A stretch of 32,322 nt of DNA. Source: Candidatus Rariloculus versatilis. GTDB taxonomy: Bacteria > Pseudomonadota > Gammaproteobacteria > Steroidobacterales > Rariloculaceae. Shown here in pieces: positions 8,615-17,665 of the stretch (position 1 is the stretch's first letter; each line of letters begins with the position of its first letter). The stretch spans positions 1-32,322 of the forward strand of contig JAQAJI010000007.1 of NCBI GenBank assembly GCA_028278665.1, given 5' to 3'. Both the position numbers and the translations under genes were made by a program. The notes beneath the pieces are model-generated. The model saw only the letters and a program-made list of their open reading frames with translations, was not told where the DNA came from and did not search any database.

Positions 8615-9481
8615 TTATAGCAAAGCGGCGACCTCTTCTCCAAAGCCGGCCTGCTTCCTTTCGATGCCTTCGCCGACCTCGAAGCGAACGAAACGCTTGA
8701 CCGTGGCGCCTTGCTGCGCGAGCAACTGACCGACCTTCGTGTCGGTGTCCTTGACGAACTGCTGTCCCGTCAGGGTCACTTCGTCGAAGTGCTTTCTGAG
8801 CCGCCCTTCGACGATCTTGCTGACGATGTGTTCGGGCTTTCCCGTCCGGGCCGCCTGGGCCGAGAGTATCTCCGTTTCCCTGGCAACCTCGTCCTCGGGT
8901 ACATCGTCGATGGAAACGTAGCTTGGCGATGCCGCGGCAACGTGCATCGCAAGGTCGCGTGCGAGCTCCTCGCTGCCGCCGTGAAGATCCACGACCACGC
9001 CGATCCGGTCCATGTGGACGTAGGATCCGACGGTGTCCGCACTCTCGAGCCTCGTGAACCGGCGTACGACGATGTTCTCGCCGATCTTGCTGATGAGCGC
9101 CTGGCGCAATTCGCTCACGGTCGCACCGCCGACGTCCAGTTCCATGAGCGCCTCGACCGAAGCCGGCGCATGGTCGAGCACCGCCTGCCCCACGCGCGCC
9201 GTGAACTGGCGGAAATTCTCGTCCTTCGCGACAAAATCTGTTTCGGAGTTGATTTCGAGCAGCGCGTAGCGGCCGCCGTCCGCATCGCCCGCGATGAGCA
9301 CCTGCCCTTCCGCGGCGATTCGCGACGCCTTCTTGTCCGCCTTCGCCTGACCCGCCTTGCGCAGCAGGTCCAAAGCCGCATCGATGTCGCCGCCGGCTTC
9401 GACGAGCGCTTTCTTGCAGTCCATCATGCCCGCGCCGGTGCGTTCGCGCAGTTCCTTGACCTGTGCCGGTTTAATCTGCAT
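8615..9481 (-). CDS. tsf: Tsf, elongation factor Ts
   Basis: EF-Ts is the guanine-nucleotide exchange factor for EF-Tu. The 288-residue product (E. coli 283) starts MQIKPAQVKELRERTGAGMM, then DCKKALVEAGGDIDAALDLL, the family N-terminal signature. The core signature EINSETDFVAKDENF follows at about residues 75-89, and the C-terminal domain includes KIVEGRLRKHFDEVTLTGQQFV. The ATG at 9481 has a GAGG about eight bases upstream; an in-frame opening beyond it lies in the rpsB tail and is not part of the gene. The order rpsB-tsf is universal in bacteria. Confidence 0.97.
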   Translation of the reverse strand: MQIKPAQVKELRERTGAGMMDCKKALVEAGGDIDAALDLLRKAGQAKADKKASRIAAEGQVLIAGDADGGRYALLEINSETDFVAKDENFRQFTARVGQAVLDHAPASVEALMELDVGGATVSELRQALISKIGENIVVRRFTRLESADTVGSYVHMDRIGVVVDLHGGSEELARDLAMHVAAASPSYVSIDDVPEDEVARETEILSAQAARTGKPEHIVSKIVEGRLRKHFDEVTLTGQQFVKDTDTKVGQLLAQQGATVKRFVRFEVGEGIERKQAGFGEEVAALL

Positions 9482-9520
9482 TGCAGAGCCTCGTTTGCAA
9501 TTGGATGAACGCCGCACCGC

Positions 9521-9536
9521 GGCGGCTGTCGCCGCC
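9521..9536 (-). other. Hairpin between rpsB and tsf
   Basis: On the transcribed strand GGCGGC-GACA-GCCGCC forms a 6-bp GC stem with a 4-nt loop in the 64-bp gap after rpsB. In E. coli the rpsB-tsf gap also holds an attenuating hairpin that lowers tsf expression. Here no U-run follows, so partial attenuation or mRNA processing is only a possibility. Confidence 0.4.
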
Positions 9537-9545
9537 CGATCCGGC

Positions 9546-10706
9546 CTAGTCGGCCGGTTTCTCCGCGGAAGCTTCCTCGGTCGGCTCCGCCGCCGAAGCC
9601 TTGCCGGCGTCGGCCTCGCCGCTCGATTCGACAACTTCCGCTGACTCGGCAGCTTCGGTCGGCGCGTCGTTCTGTGCCGTTTGCGCGGCGTCCGGCGACT
9701 CTGCTGCCTCGGTTGGTTCTGCAGCATCGGTCGGCGCCGCAGCCTTTGCCTGTTCTGCGGCCTCGGCAGCCGCGGCCGCGGCAGCCGCGTCCTCCGGCGC
9801 GGCGGGTTCGCCCGATGGCGCGGTTTCCCCGGATGCTTCCGCCTCGCTCGATTCCGGCGCGGTGGCTGCAACCTTGGATCTGGCCCTCGTGCGGGTCGTC
9901 ACCGTTGCCTGTTTCCTGACTCTGGCCTTCGGCCGCTGTCGCCCCGGTGTCGATGCGGGTTCGGCAATCGGCCGGCCTTCTTCGTCGAGTTCGATGAAAT
10001 CGCCCTCGCCGACGGGTACCTCCGGCAGTGACGCCTTGCCGTCAAGCACCGCGTCGGCGATGCCTTCCGTATAGAGCCGGATGGCCCGCATCGCGTCGTC
10101 GTTGCCCGGTATTGTGTAATCGATGCCGTCGGGCGAGCAATTCGTATCGACCACCGCAACGACGGCGATACCGAGCTTTTTCGCCTCCCGGACGGCGATC
10201 TCCTCATGTGCGACGTCAACCACGAACACGGCGTCGGGCAACGACTCCATTTCCTTGATGCCGCCAAGGGCGCGCAGCAACTTGTCGCGTTCGCGCGAGA
10301 GCTCGAGCATTTCCTTCTTCGTGAAGTCGCCGCCGCCCGCATCGGTCAACTCTTCGAGCTCATGCAGCCTCTTGACGGACTGACGGATCGTCTTGAAGTT
10401 CGTGAGCATGCCGCCTAGCCACCGCTGGCTCACATGCGGCATTCCGCAGCGCACGGCCTCCTCGGCGACCGCCTGCCGCGCCGCCCGCTTGGACCCGACG
10501 AACAGGATCTTGCCGCCGTCCGCGACGAGCCTGCGGACGAACTCCACTGCCTCGCGATACATCGGCAGCGTCTGCTCGAGATTGACGATATGGATCTTGT
10601 TGCGCTCGCCGAAGATGTACGGAGCCATCTTCGGGTTCCAGAAGCGGGTCTGGTGCCCGAAATGCACGCCCGCTTCCAGCATCCGGCGCATCGTGACGTC
10701 GGCCAT
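9546..10706 (-). CDS. rpsB: RpsB, ribosomal protein S2, with a long low-complexity C-terminal tail
   Basis: S2 binds the small subunit near the mRNA exit and recruits S1. Residues 1-225 are a normal S2: [20 protein letters not shown], then [39 protein letters not shown], and [19 protein letters not shown]. The protein then continues to 386 aa, against 241 in E. coli. It passes through an acidic bridge ([12 protein letters not shown]), a basic stretch at 256-279 rich in Arg and Lys, and an Ala/Glu/Ser/Pro/Thr-rich acidic tail at 280-386 with degenerate PTEAAES-like repeats. The frame is open to a single stop and tsf follows normally, so the tail is probably translated. The ribosome binding site GAGGAG lies seven bases before the ATG. 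A good promoter is upstream at 10833-10861. Confidence 0.96.
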   Translation of the reverse strand: MADVTMRRMLEAGVHFGHQTRFWNPKMAPYIFGERNKIHIVNLEQTLPMYREAVEFVRRLVADGGKILFVGSKRAARQAVAEEAVRCGMPHVSQRWLGGMLTNFKTIRQSVKRLHELEELTDAGGGDFTKKEMLELSRERDKLLRALGGIKEMESLPDAVFVVDVAHEEIAVREAKKLGIAVVAVVDTNCSPDGIDYTIPGNDDAMRAIRLYTEGIADAVLDGKASLPEVPVGEGDFIELDEEGRPIAEPASTPGRQRPKARVRKQATVTTRTRARSKVAATAPESSEAEASGETAPSGEPAAPEDAAAAAAAAEAAEQAKAAAPTDAAEPTEAAESPDAAQTAQNDAPTEAAESAEVVESSGEADAGKASAAEPTEEASAEKPAD

Positions 10707-10832
10707 GGAAGCTCCTCAGTCGGGTTAGTCCTCCACGTGTCCCCGCCAACAACCCCGGCGGCGAACCGCAGAAGCACCCGGCTGACGAGACGCGACACGT
10801 GTGTGTCTTTAAATTGCCTCAAGGGCGCGCGC

Positions 10833-10861
10833 TTTATACCATAGCGACCGGACAGCAACAA
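10833..10861 (-). promoter_or_regulatory. Sigma-70 promoter of the rpsB operon with GC-rich discriminator
   Basis: On the minus strand a -35 TTGTTG (10856-10861) and a -10 TATAAA (10833-10838) are separated by exactly 17 bp, with TGG just before the -10. The bases after the -10 are GCGCGCGC, a GC-rich discriminator of the type known at stringently controlled ribosomal promoters. The predicted transcription start near 10825 leaves a leader of about 118 nt before rpsB. In E. coli that position carries S2 autoregulatory structure. I did not establish such a structure here. Confidence 0.75.
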
Positions 10862-10922
10862 CGCTGCCACACGTTTCTTACCCCCACTGACTGCGCGGTC
10901 CGTGCGCACCGCGTGCACCGTC

Positions 10923-11693
10923 ATGGCCGCCACGATCAAAACCATTGAAGAACAGGAGAAGATGCGGGTTGCCGGACGGCTTGCCGCGAGCGTTCTCGAC
11001 ATGATCGGCGATCATGTGCGCCCCGGAATCTCTACCGGCGAACTCGACCGCATATGCCACGAGTTCATCGTCGGCCCGCTCGGGGCGATTCCCGCTCCGC
11101 TCAACTACAAGGGGTTTCCGAAGTCGATCTGCACGTCGGTCAATCACGTGGTCTGCCACGGAATACCCGGTGACCGGGTGTTGCGAAACGGGGATATCGT
11201 CAACATCGACATCACGGTGATCAAGGATGGATATCACGGCGACACGAGCCGCATGTTCCACGTCGGCAAGACGCCCGTGATCGCCGAGCGCCTGTCGCGC
11301 GTGTGTTTCGAAGGCATGTGGGAAGGCATTCGCGCCATCCGGTCGGGCGCGCGGCTCGGCGACATCGGTCACGCCGTGCAGTCCCATGTCGAGCAAAACC
11401 GCTTCTCGGTGGTGCGTGAGTACTGCGGCCACGGCATCGGCCGCGTGTTTCACGAAGACCCCCAGGTGCTCCACTACGGCAATCCCGGCACGGGGCTGCA
11501 ACTCACACAGGGAATGACCATTACCGTCGAGCCGATGGTCAATGCGGGCAAGCGCGACGTGAAGCTTCTCGCCGACGGCTGGACGGTCGTGACGAAGGAC
11601 CACTCGCTGTCTGCACAGTGGGAACATACGGTGCTCGTCACCGACACGGGTTTCGAGGTGCTGACGCTCGGCGCCGGCGACGGGGCGAGCTGA
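10923..11693 (+). CDS. map: Map, type I methionine aminopeptidase
   Basis: Map removes the N-terminal methionine from new proteins. The 256-residue product has all five metal ligands of the pita-bread fold: Asp96, Asp107, His170, Glu203 and Glu234. It also has the substrate-site His79 in VVCHGIPGD, and the CGHGIGRVFHEDP block is diagnostic. The ATG at 10923 gives an N-terminus matching the family; a GTG at 10902 would add seven unsupported residues. No strong ribosome binding site is visible. It is divergent from rpsB, as in E. coli, and is followed after one base by glnD. Confidence 0.96.
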   Translation: MAATIKTIEEQEKMRVAGRLAASVLDMIGDHVRPGISTGELDRICHEFIVGPLGAIPAPLNYKGFPKSICTSVNHVVCHGIPGDRVLRNGDIVNIDITVIKDGYHGDTSRMFHVGKTPVIAERLSRVCFEGMWEGIRAIRSGARLGDIGHAVQSHVEQNRFSVVREYCGHGIGRVFHEDPQVLHYGNPGTGLQLTQGMTITVEPMVNAGKRDVKLLADGWTVVTKDHSLSAQWEHTVLVTDTGFEVLTLGAGDGAS

Positions 11694-11694
11694 C

Positions 11695-14385
11695 GTGGAT
11701 GCCGGCGTGAGCCTGACGACTGCTGCTGTGTTGCCGGAGCAGCGTCCGGATCTGGCCGCGTTTGCGGCCTCGCTCGAGCGAGGGTCGACAAGCGTCGACG
11801 CCTTGCGCACGCTGCTCAAGGACGCGAACGAGGAACTCAGGCGGCGCTTCCAGGAGCGCGAACCCGTTGAGGACCTCGTCGCGACCCGCTCGGACATCGT
11901 CGATCTCGTGATCCTGGCGAGCTGGCGGCAATTTGCCGCCGGGATCGCCGCCACGACCGACCTCGTCGCCGTGGGCGGCTACGGCCGCGGCGAATTGCAC
12001 CCGCATTCCGACATCGACCTGCTGCTCCTGCTCGACAACCCCCGCCAGGCCGGCGCCGACGCGGCGATCAGCCAGTTTCTGACGTTTCTGTGGGATATAG
12101 GGCTCGATGTCGGCCACAGCGTGCGCACGCTCGACGACTGCGCCGAACAGGCCCGCGACGACGTGACCGTGGCGACGACGTTGATGGAAACGCGGCTGCT
12201 CGCCGGACCCGGCCACCTGTTTGAAGCGCTGCCCGCCCACATCGGCGCCGGGCACATGTGGGACGCGGCCGCGTTCTACCTCGCAAAGGTCGAGGAGCAG
12301 GTGCAGCGGCATCACCGCTTTCACGACACCGCCTACAATCTCGAACCCAACGTCAAGAGCAGCCCGGGCGGGCTCAGGGACATCCAGACGATCTGCTGGA
12401 TCGCCCTGCGGCACTTCGGCACGGGCAAGCTCGACGAACTTCGCGAGCGCGGCTTTCTGACCGCCGGGCAATTTCGAATACTCGTAACCGGCCGGGCCTT
12501 CCTGTGGCGGATCCGATTCGGCCTGCACCTGTTGACCGGCCGGCGCGAGGACCGGCTGTTGTTCGATCACCAGACCAAGCTCGCTGCAATGCTCGGCTAC
12601 GAAGACGCGACTTTCACGCTGGCCGTGGAACAGCTCATGCAGCGCTACTACCGCACGGTCAGGGAAGTGAGCCGCCTGAACGAGATGCTGCTGCAGCTCT
12701 TCGAGGAAGCGCTGCTGCTCGATGCGGACGAGGCGCCCGTGCCGCTGGGGTCGGCGTTTCAGGTTCGCCACGGCTACGTCGAGACCGTCGACGACGGCGT
12801 GTTCATGCGCGAACCGTCCGCGCTGCTCGAGATTTTTCTGTTGCTCGCGCAGAACCTGGACCTGAAGGGAATCAGCGCGCGCACCATCGCGCAGATCAAG
12901 CAGCATCTTTGGCTGATCGACGAGGAATTTCGCCAGAATCCGCGCCATCACCGCCTGTTTCTCGACCTCATCCGGGCGCCGAGCGGCGTCACCCGCACCC
13001 TGAAGCGGATGAACACCTACGGCGTGCTTGGCCTGTACATCCCCGCATTCGGCCGCATCGTCGGTCGAATGCAATACGACCTGTTCCATACATACACCGT
13101 CGACGAACACACGCTCATCGTCGTCGAGAACCTCAGACGGCTTTCGCTGCCGAGATTCGACGACGAATGTCCGCATGGCAGCGCAGTAATGCAGCAACTG
13201 GAAAAGCCCGAGATCGCCTATCTCGCGGGACTTTTTCATGACATCGCCAAGGGCCGCGGCGGGGATCACTCCGAACTCGGCGCAGTCGACGCCGAGGCCT
13301 TCTGTCTCGAGCACGGCATGAGCCGTTACGATGCGCGCGTCGTCGCATGGCTCGTGAGGCATCACCTGCTGCTGTCGATGACGGCGCAAAGGAAGGACAT
13401 CAACGATCCGGCGATCATCAACGAGTTTGCCCGGGCCGTCAGCGACGAGAAGCACCTCGATTATCTCTATGTGCTCACGCTCGCCGACGTGCGCGGCACG
13501 AATCCGAAGATCTGGAACTCGTGGAAGGACACGCTGTTTCTGGAGCTTTACCGGAACACCAAGCGCGCATTGCGGCGCGGGCTCTCAAATCCCATCGACA
13601 AGGACGAGCTGATTCTGGAGACCCAGGCCAGTGCGCGCGATCTGCTTTTCGAGCGGGGCATCGAGCAGGGCCGCTGGCAGGATCTGTGGTCGACGTTCAC
13701 GGACGAGTATTTCCTGCGCCACCGTCCCGAGGAAGTCGCCTGGCACACTGAGGTCCTCGTGAATTCGAAGTCGCCGGAATCCCTGGTCGTCGATCTCAAC
13801 GATTCGATCGCCGAAGGCCTGACGGTCATCATGGTCTACGCGATGAGGCAACTGCACTTCTTCGGCCGCACGACCGCGGCACTTGACGAACTCGCACTGA
13901 ATGTCGTCGATGCCCGCATTGTCCCAACGGCCGGCGAACGCAGTCTGGACACCTACTGCGTGCTGGAAAGCGACGGCAGCCCGATTACCGAGCGCCGCCG
14001 GCTCGCCGAAATCAGGCAGCGCCTGATCCGGGCGCTCTCGCGCGACGACCCGCACCCGATCCGGGTCACGCGCCGGGCGCCGCGCCAGGTCAGAATGTTC
14101 CTGACCCGGGTGCAGGTCTCGATTTTCAGCGAACCGAACAACCAGCGCACCGTGGTCGAACTCGTCGCAAGCGATCGGCCGGGCCTCCTGTATCGCGTGG
14201 GCAAGGGCTTCGAGCATGAGCGCGTGGCGTTGCAGAACGCGAAGATCGCGACCATCGGCGAGCGCGCCGAGGACGTCTTTTTCGTAACGACCGAGAACAA
14301 CATTCCGCTCGACGAGCCGCACTGCGAGCGACTCGAGGGCGCGCTTCGCTCGGCGCTGTCCGAACTCGACCGCAGGGAGACCTGA
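11695..14385 (+). CDS. glnD: GlnD, bifunctional PII uridylyltransferase / uridylyl-removing enzyme
   Basis: GlnD senses glutamine and adds or removes UMP on PII proteins, setting glutamine synthetase activity and Ntr transcription. The 896-residue product (E. coli 890) has the nucleotidyltransferase motif [19 protein letters not shown] from residue 94, with catalytic Asp106 and Asp108. The central linker domain contains [19 protein letters not shown]. The HD hydrolase domain has [15 protein letters not shown] (His515, Asp516). Two C-terminal ACT domains bind glutamine (for example [16 protein letters not shown]). The GTG start at 11695 is one base after map; another GTG at 11707 is possible. 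Its TGA overlaps the dapD ATG by one base, so map-glnD-dapD is an operon. Confidence 0.96.
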   Translation: MDAGVSLTTAAVLPEQRPDLAAFAASLERGSTSVDALRTLLKDANEELRRRFQEREPVEDLVATRSDIVDLVILASWRQFAAGIAATTDLVAVGGYGRGELHPHSDIDLLLLLDNPRQAGADAAISQFLTFLWDIGLDVGHSVRTLDDCAEQARDDVTVATTLMETRLLAGPGHLFEALPAHIGAGHMWDAAAFYLAKVEEQVQRHHRFHDTAYNLEPNVKSSPGGLRDIQTICWIALRHFGTGKLDELRERGFLTAGQFRILVTGRAFLWRIRFGLHLLTGRREDRLLFDHQTKLAAMLGYEDATFTLAVEQLMQRYYRTVREVSRLNEMLLQLFEEALLLDADEAPVPLGSAFQVRHGYVETVDDGVFMREPSALLEIFLLLAQNLDLKGISARTIAQIKQHLWLIDEEFRQNPRHHRLFLDLIRAPSGVTRTLKRMNTYGVLGLYIPAFGRIVGRMQYDLFHTYTVDEHTLIVVENLRRLSLPRFDDECPHGSAVMQQLEKPEIAYLAGLFHDIAKGRGGDHSELGAVDAEAFCLEHGMSRYDARVVAWLVRHHLLLSMTAQRKDINDPAIINEFARAVSDEKHLDYLYVLTLADVRGTNPKIWNSWKDTLFLELYRNTKRALRRGLSNPIDKDELILETQASARDLLFERGIEQGRWQDLWSTFTDEYFLRHRPEEVAWHTEVLVNSKSPESLVVDLNDSIAEGLTVIMVYAMRQLHFFGRTTAALDELALNVVDARIVPTAGERSLDTYCVLESDGSPITERRRLAEIRQRLIRALSRDDPHPIRVTRRAPRQVRMFLTRVQVSIFSEPNNQRTVVELVASDRPGLLYRVGKGFEHERVALQNAKIATIGERAEDVFFVTTENNIPLDEPHCERLEGALRSALSELDRRET

Positions 14386-15203
14386 TGGCGGAGCCTGGCG
14401 ATGTGATCGAAGCCGCCTGGGAGCGGCGCGGCGAACTCGCCCCGGGCATGGTGGACGCGGAACTCGGCGAAGCGATCGAAACGTGCATCGCCGGGCTCGA
14501 CAGCGGCCGTTTTCGTGTTGCCGAGCCCGTGGACGGTACATGGGTCGTCAACGAGTGGCTCAAAAAGGCCGTGCTCCTTTCGTTCCGGGTCAGGGACAAC
14601 AAGACCGTCGACGCCGGTTACACGAAATTCTTCGACAAGGTGCCGCTGAAGTACTCGGAGTGGTCAGACGACGATTTCGAACGTGCGGGCACGCGCGTGG
14701 TCCCCGACGCAGTCGTAAGGCGCGGTGCCTACGTCGCAAGCGATGTCGTGCTCATGCCGTCGTTCGTCAACATCGGCGCATACGTCGACTCGGGCACCAT
14801 GGTCGATACCTGGGCGACGGTCGGCAGTTGCGCGCAAATCGGCAGGAACGTTCACCTGTCGGGCGGCGCCGGCATCGGCGGCGTGCTCGAACCGCTGCAG
14901 GCCGCGCCGACGATCATCGAAGACGACTGCTTCATCGGGGCGCGGTCGGAGGTCGTCGAGGGCGTGGTCGTCGAACGCGGCAGCGTGATCTCGATGGGCG
15001 TCTTTATTGGCCAGAGCACGCGAATCTACGATCGGGAAACCGAAGAGATTCTCTACGGCCGGGTACCGGCCGGATCCGTCGTCGTTCCGGGCAGCCTGCC
15101 GGCCGGCAACGGCAAGTACAGCCTGTATTGTGCGGTCATCGTCAAGCGCGTCGATGACCGAACGCGCGCCAGGACGAGCATCAACGAGCTACTGAGACTG
15201 TAG
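14385..15203 (+). CDS. dapD: DapD, tetrahydrodipicolinate N-succinyltransferase
   Basis: DapD transfers succinyl from succinyl-CoA to tetrahydrodipicolinate in the lysine/diaminopimelate pathway, supplying cell-wall precursor. The 272-residue product (E. coli 274) has an N-terminal helical domain with [12 protein letters not shown] and [10 protein letters not shown] left-handed beta helix follows, including [35 protein letters not shown] and [13 protein letters not shown]. It ends [17 protein letters not shown], the family terminus. The ATG overlaps the glnD stop (TGATG). Its pathway partner dapE lies about 1.3 kb downstream on the same strand, separated by pstB on the other strand. Confidence 0.97.
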   Translation: MAEPGDVIEAAWERRGELAPGMVDAELGEAIETCIAGLDSGRFRVAEPVDGTWVVNEWLKKAVLLSFRVRDNKTVDAGYTKFFDKVPLKYSEWSDDDFERAGTRVVPDAVVRRGAYVASDVVLMPSFVNIGAYVDSGTMVDTWATVGSCAQIGRNVHLSGGAGIGGVLEPLQAAPTIIEDDCFIGARSEVVEGVVVERGSVISMGVFIGQSTRIYDRETEEILYGRVPAGSVVVPGSLPAGNGKYSLYCAVIVKRVDDRTRARTSINELLRL

Positions 15204-15210
15204 CCGCCGC

Positions 15211-15226
15211 GAGTGCGGTTGCACTC
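15211..15226 (+). terminator. Small hairpin just after dapD
   Basis: GAGTGC-GGTT-GCACTC is a perfect 6-bp stem with a 4-nt loop starting eight bases after the dapD stop, in the convergent gap with pstB. There is no T-run after it, so it is a weak terminator candidate at best. The rest of the 15204-15389 gap shows no gene I can support. Confidence 0.3.
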
Positions 15227-15389
15227 CCGACATGCGGGCGATGACCCGGTGGATGGAGGGGCGGATCGCATCCCGGGGAGCCTGCGCCACAGGAATTCGC
15301 GGCTGCATTTCCGCTATCGCCGCCCCTGCGCCAGCAACTGCCTACGGGAAAAGATGGCGAGCGGGCGCGCTGACGTCGCGCGGCGAGAT

Positions 15390-16286
15390 TCAGCCGAAAC
15401 GGCCCGTGATGTAGTCTTCGGTGAGCTTGTGGCGCGGGTTCGTGAAGATCGACTCGGTGCTGCCGACCTCAACAAGCCTGCCGAGATGAAATAACGCGAC
15501 TCGCTGCGACACGCGCGCCGCCTGCTGCATCGAATGGGTCACGATCACAATGGCGAAGTTCTGCCTGAGTTCGTCGATGAGGTCCTCGATCCGGGCCGTC
15601 GCGATCGGGTCGAGCGCCGAGCAAGGCTCGTCCATGAGTATCACATCCGGGCTCACCGCGATGGTACGCGCGATGCACAGGCGCTGCTGCTGCCCGCCGG
15701 ACAGTCCGGTTCCGGGCTCGTCGAGCCGTTCCCGCACCTCGGCCCAGAGCCCCGCACGTTCGAGACTGCGCCGCACGATCTGGTCGAGTTCCGTTCGATT
15801 CCTTGCAATGCCGTGGATCCGCGGGCCGTAGGCGACATTGTCGTAAACGGATTTCGGGAACGGGTTCGGCTTCTGAAAGACCATGCCCACGCGCGCGCGC
15901 AGCATGACGACATCCATCCGGCGCGAGTAGATGTCCTCATCGTAGAGCCTGATCTCGCCGGTCACGCGCGCGGACTCGATCGTGTCGTTCATGCGGTTGA
16001 GGCAGCGCAGATAGGTCGTCTTCCCGCAGCCGGAGGGCCCGATCAGTGCGATGACCTCGTTTTGTCCGATGTCGAGGCTGACACGCCGAATGGCGTGATT
16101 GTCGCCGTAATGGACATCCACGCCGCGAGTGCGCATGACGGGGTTGGAGGAGCTAGGATCGCCGACCGTCTCGTGAACGTCCGCGATCGCGGCCGGGGCC
16201 GCTGCGGACTGCAACGGCGGCTCGACGGCCCGCTCCGGCATCGCTTCGGACAAGTCTTGGCTCTTTGGTTTGGGGACTCCGCTCAC
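15390..16286 (-). CDS. pstB: PstB, phosphate ABC transporter ATP-binding protein
   Basis: PstB powers the high-affinity phosphate importer PstSCAB at the inner membrane. The 298-residue product has Walker [11 protein letters not shown], then [11 protein letters not shown]-loop [19 protein letters not shown], signature [17 protein letters not shown], Walker [14 protein letters not shown] and switch histidine [12 protein letters not shown]. These identify PstB specifically among ABC ATPases. The GTG at 16286 has GGAG six bases upstream and gives an unusual Pro/Ala-rich N-terminal extension of about 50 residues before the domain (E. coli 257 aa). A shorter start is possible. It is monocistronic here: pstS, pstC and pstA are not adjacent, and phoU lies 1.8 kb away beyond dapE and dsbB. 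Confidence 0.94.
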   Translation of the reverse strand: MSGVPKPKSQDLSEAMPERAVEPPLQSAAAPAAIADVHETVGDPSSSNPVMRTRGVDVHYGDNHAIRRVSLDIGQNEVIALIGPSGCGKTTYLRCLNRMNDTIESARVTGEIRLYDEDIYSRRMDVVMLRARVGMVFQKPNPFPKSVYDNVAYGPRIHGIARNRTELDQIVRRSLERAGLWAEVRERLDEPGTGLSGGQQQRLCIARTIAVSPDVILMDEPCSALDPIATARIEDLIDELRQNFAIVIVTHSMQQAARVSQRVALFHLGRLVEVGSTESIFTNPRHKLTEDYITGRFG

Positions 16287-16399
16287 AGTCTACTCCAATC
16301 CAGGAGGCTCCATCCTCGCTGGTGTCGGCCACGGTACGCGCGGCAGCACGTTAACATAGCCGCACGAGAGTAGCCGCCGAGTATTACGGAACGATTGCG

Positions 16400-16417
16400 G
16401 CAATGCTTCGGCATTGC
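16400..16417. other. Perfect hairpin with UUCG tetraloop between pstB and dapE
   Basis: GCAATGC-TTCG-GCATTGC is a perfect 7-bp inverted repeat closed by a C(UUCG)G loop, a very stable RNA tetraloop when read on the plus strand. It lies in the divergent gap, about 88 bases before the dapE start and 114 before the pstB start. No T-run follows on either strand, so it does not look like a terminator. It could be a leader element of dapE or a DNA palindrome. Confidence 0.5.
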
Positions 16418-16504
16418 GCTCGCCCGGACCGGCAAGAAACACGATTTGGCGCAAGATATCAATATGTCAGACAGACACGGCCGCGCGCTGACCGCACTTC
16501 CCCC

Positions 16505-17665
16505 ATGGAACTGCTCGAACTGACAAGCGCGTTGATCGCGCGGCGTTCGGTCACGCCCGACGATGCGGGCTGTCAACAGCTTCTCGGTCGGCTGCTCGAG
16601 GACTCCGGCTTTCGGATCGAAGCGCTTCCGTTCAATGATGTCAGCAACCTTTGGGCACGGCGCGGGGCTGCCGCGCCGGTCGTGGTTTTCGCAGGCCACA
16701 CCGATGTCGTGCCGCCGGGGCCGTCCGAGCAGTGGCGCAGCGATCCGTTCGTCGCCGCGGTGGCTGACGGGAAGCTCCGCGGTCGCGGTGCGGCCGACAT
16801 GAAGGCGAGCCTGGCGGCCATGGTCAAGGCCTGCCAGCGCTTCGCGGCCACGTATCCGCAGCATTCCGGATCGCTCGGCGTGCTGTTGACGAGCGATGAG
16901 GAAGGGCCGGCCGTCGACGGAACGGCCCAGGTCATGGCGACGCTCGAACGGCGCGGCGAACTCTTCGACTTCTGTGTCGTCGGAGAGCCGTCGAGCAACG
17001 AACGGCTCGGCGATACGATCAGGGTCGGTCGCCGCGGCAGCCTGTCCGGCCTCATGACAATCAAGGGCGAGCTTGGCCATGTGGCCTATCCCTTGCGGGC
17101 CGAAAACCCGATACACGCGCTTGCCCGGTTCGTGCAGGCGATGACCGCTGAACCGATCGACGCCGGCAATGACCAATTCCCGCCCACGACCTTCCAGATG
17201 GTCAACGTGTCGAGCGACGCGGGAGCGCCGAATGTCACGCCGGCAGTACTCAACTGCCGCTTCAACCTTCGCTACAACTCGCTTTGGAACCGTGAGACTC
17301 TCGCAAGATGCGTCGAGAAAACACTCGATGCGCTCGGCATCAACCACGAACTGCGCTGGCGGCTAGCCGGCGAACCGTTCCTGACCGTCGAAGGACGACT
17401 GACCGATGCGGTCTTGCGTGCGGTCCGGGAAGAGACGGGTGTCGATGCGACATTGTCGACGGGCGGCGGCACCTCCGACGGGCGCTACATTGCGCCATAC
17501 GGGATCGAGGTCGTCGAAATCGGCCCGGTGAACGAGACGATCCACAAGGTAAACGAGGAAGTCCTCGTCGCCGACGTGGTCGCGCTCGAAAGGATCTACT
17601 TCAGGGTCGCGGAACTATTGCTTGCGTCTAGCGACGCACCGGATTCCAGTTTGCCGCGACGCTGA
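16505..17665 (+). CDS. dapE: DapE, succinyl-diaminopimelate desuccinylase
   Basis: DapE hydrolyses N-succinyl-LL-diaminopimelate to succinate and LL-diaminopimelate, a late step of lysine and peptidoglycan precursor synthesis. The 386-residue M20 metallopeptidase has the di-zinc motifs FAGHTDVVPPG (His65, Asp67) and GRGAADMKASLAAM (Asp98). The catalytic pair is Glu132-Glu133 in TSDEEGPAVDGT, with further family blocks GEPSSNERLGDTIRVGRRGS, HVAYP and STGGGTSDGRYIA. The ATG at 16505 matches the family start. Its last 38 bp overlap the convergent dsbB end. The C-terminal tail after IYFRVAELL is slightly longer than in E. coli (375 aa). Confidence 0.96.
   Translation: MELLELTSALIARRSVTPDDAGCQQLLGRLLEDSGFRIEALPFNDVSNLWARRGAAAPVVVFAGHTDVVPPGPSEQWRSDPFVAAVADGKLRGRGAADMKASLAAMVKACQRFAATYPQHSGSLGVLLTSDEEGPAVDGTAQVMATLERRGELFDFCVVGEPSSNERLGDTIRVGRRGSLSGLMTIKGELGHVAYPLRAENPIHALARFVQAMTAEPIDAGNDQFPPTTFQMVNVSSDAGAPNVTPAVLNCRFNLRYNSLWNRETLARCVEKTLDALGINHELRWRLAGEPFLTVEGRLTDAVLRAVREETGVDATLSTGGGTSDGRYIAPYGIEVVEIGPVNETIHKVNEEVLVADVVALERIYFRVAELLLASSDAPDSSLPRR

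Noticed and set aside
11638-13455. Open frame of about 605 codons antisense to glnD
   Set aside because: GlnD motifs on the plus strand are complete; the antisense product has no recognisable domain.
16453-16470. Second Pho box in front of pstB (minus strand CTGACAT-ATTG-ATATCTT)
   Set aside because: The first half-site is good, but the second matches only 4 of 7 and no -10 lies at the expected distance.
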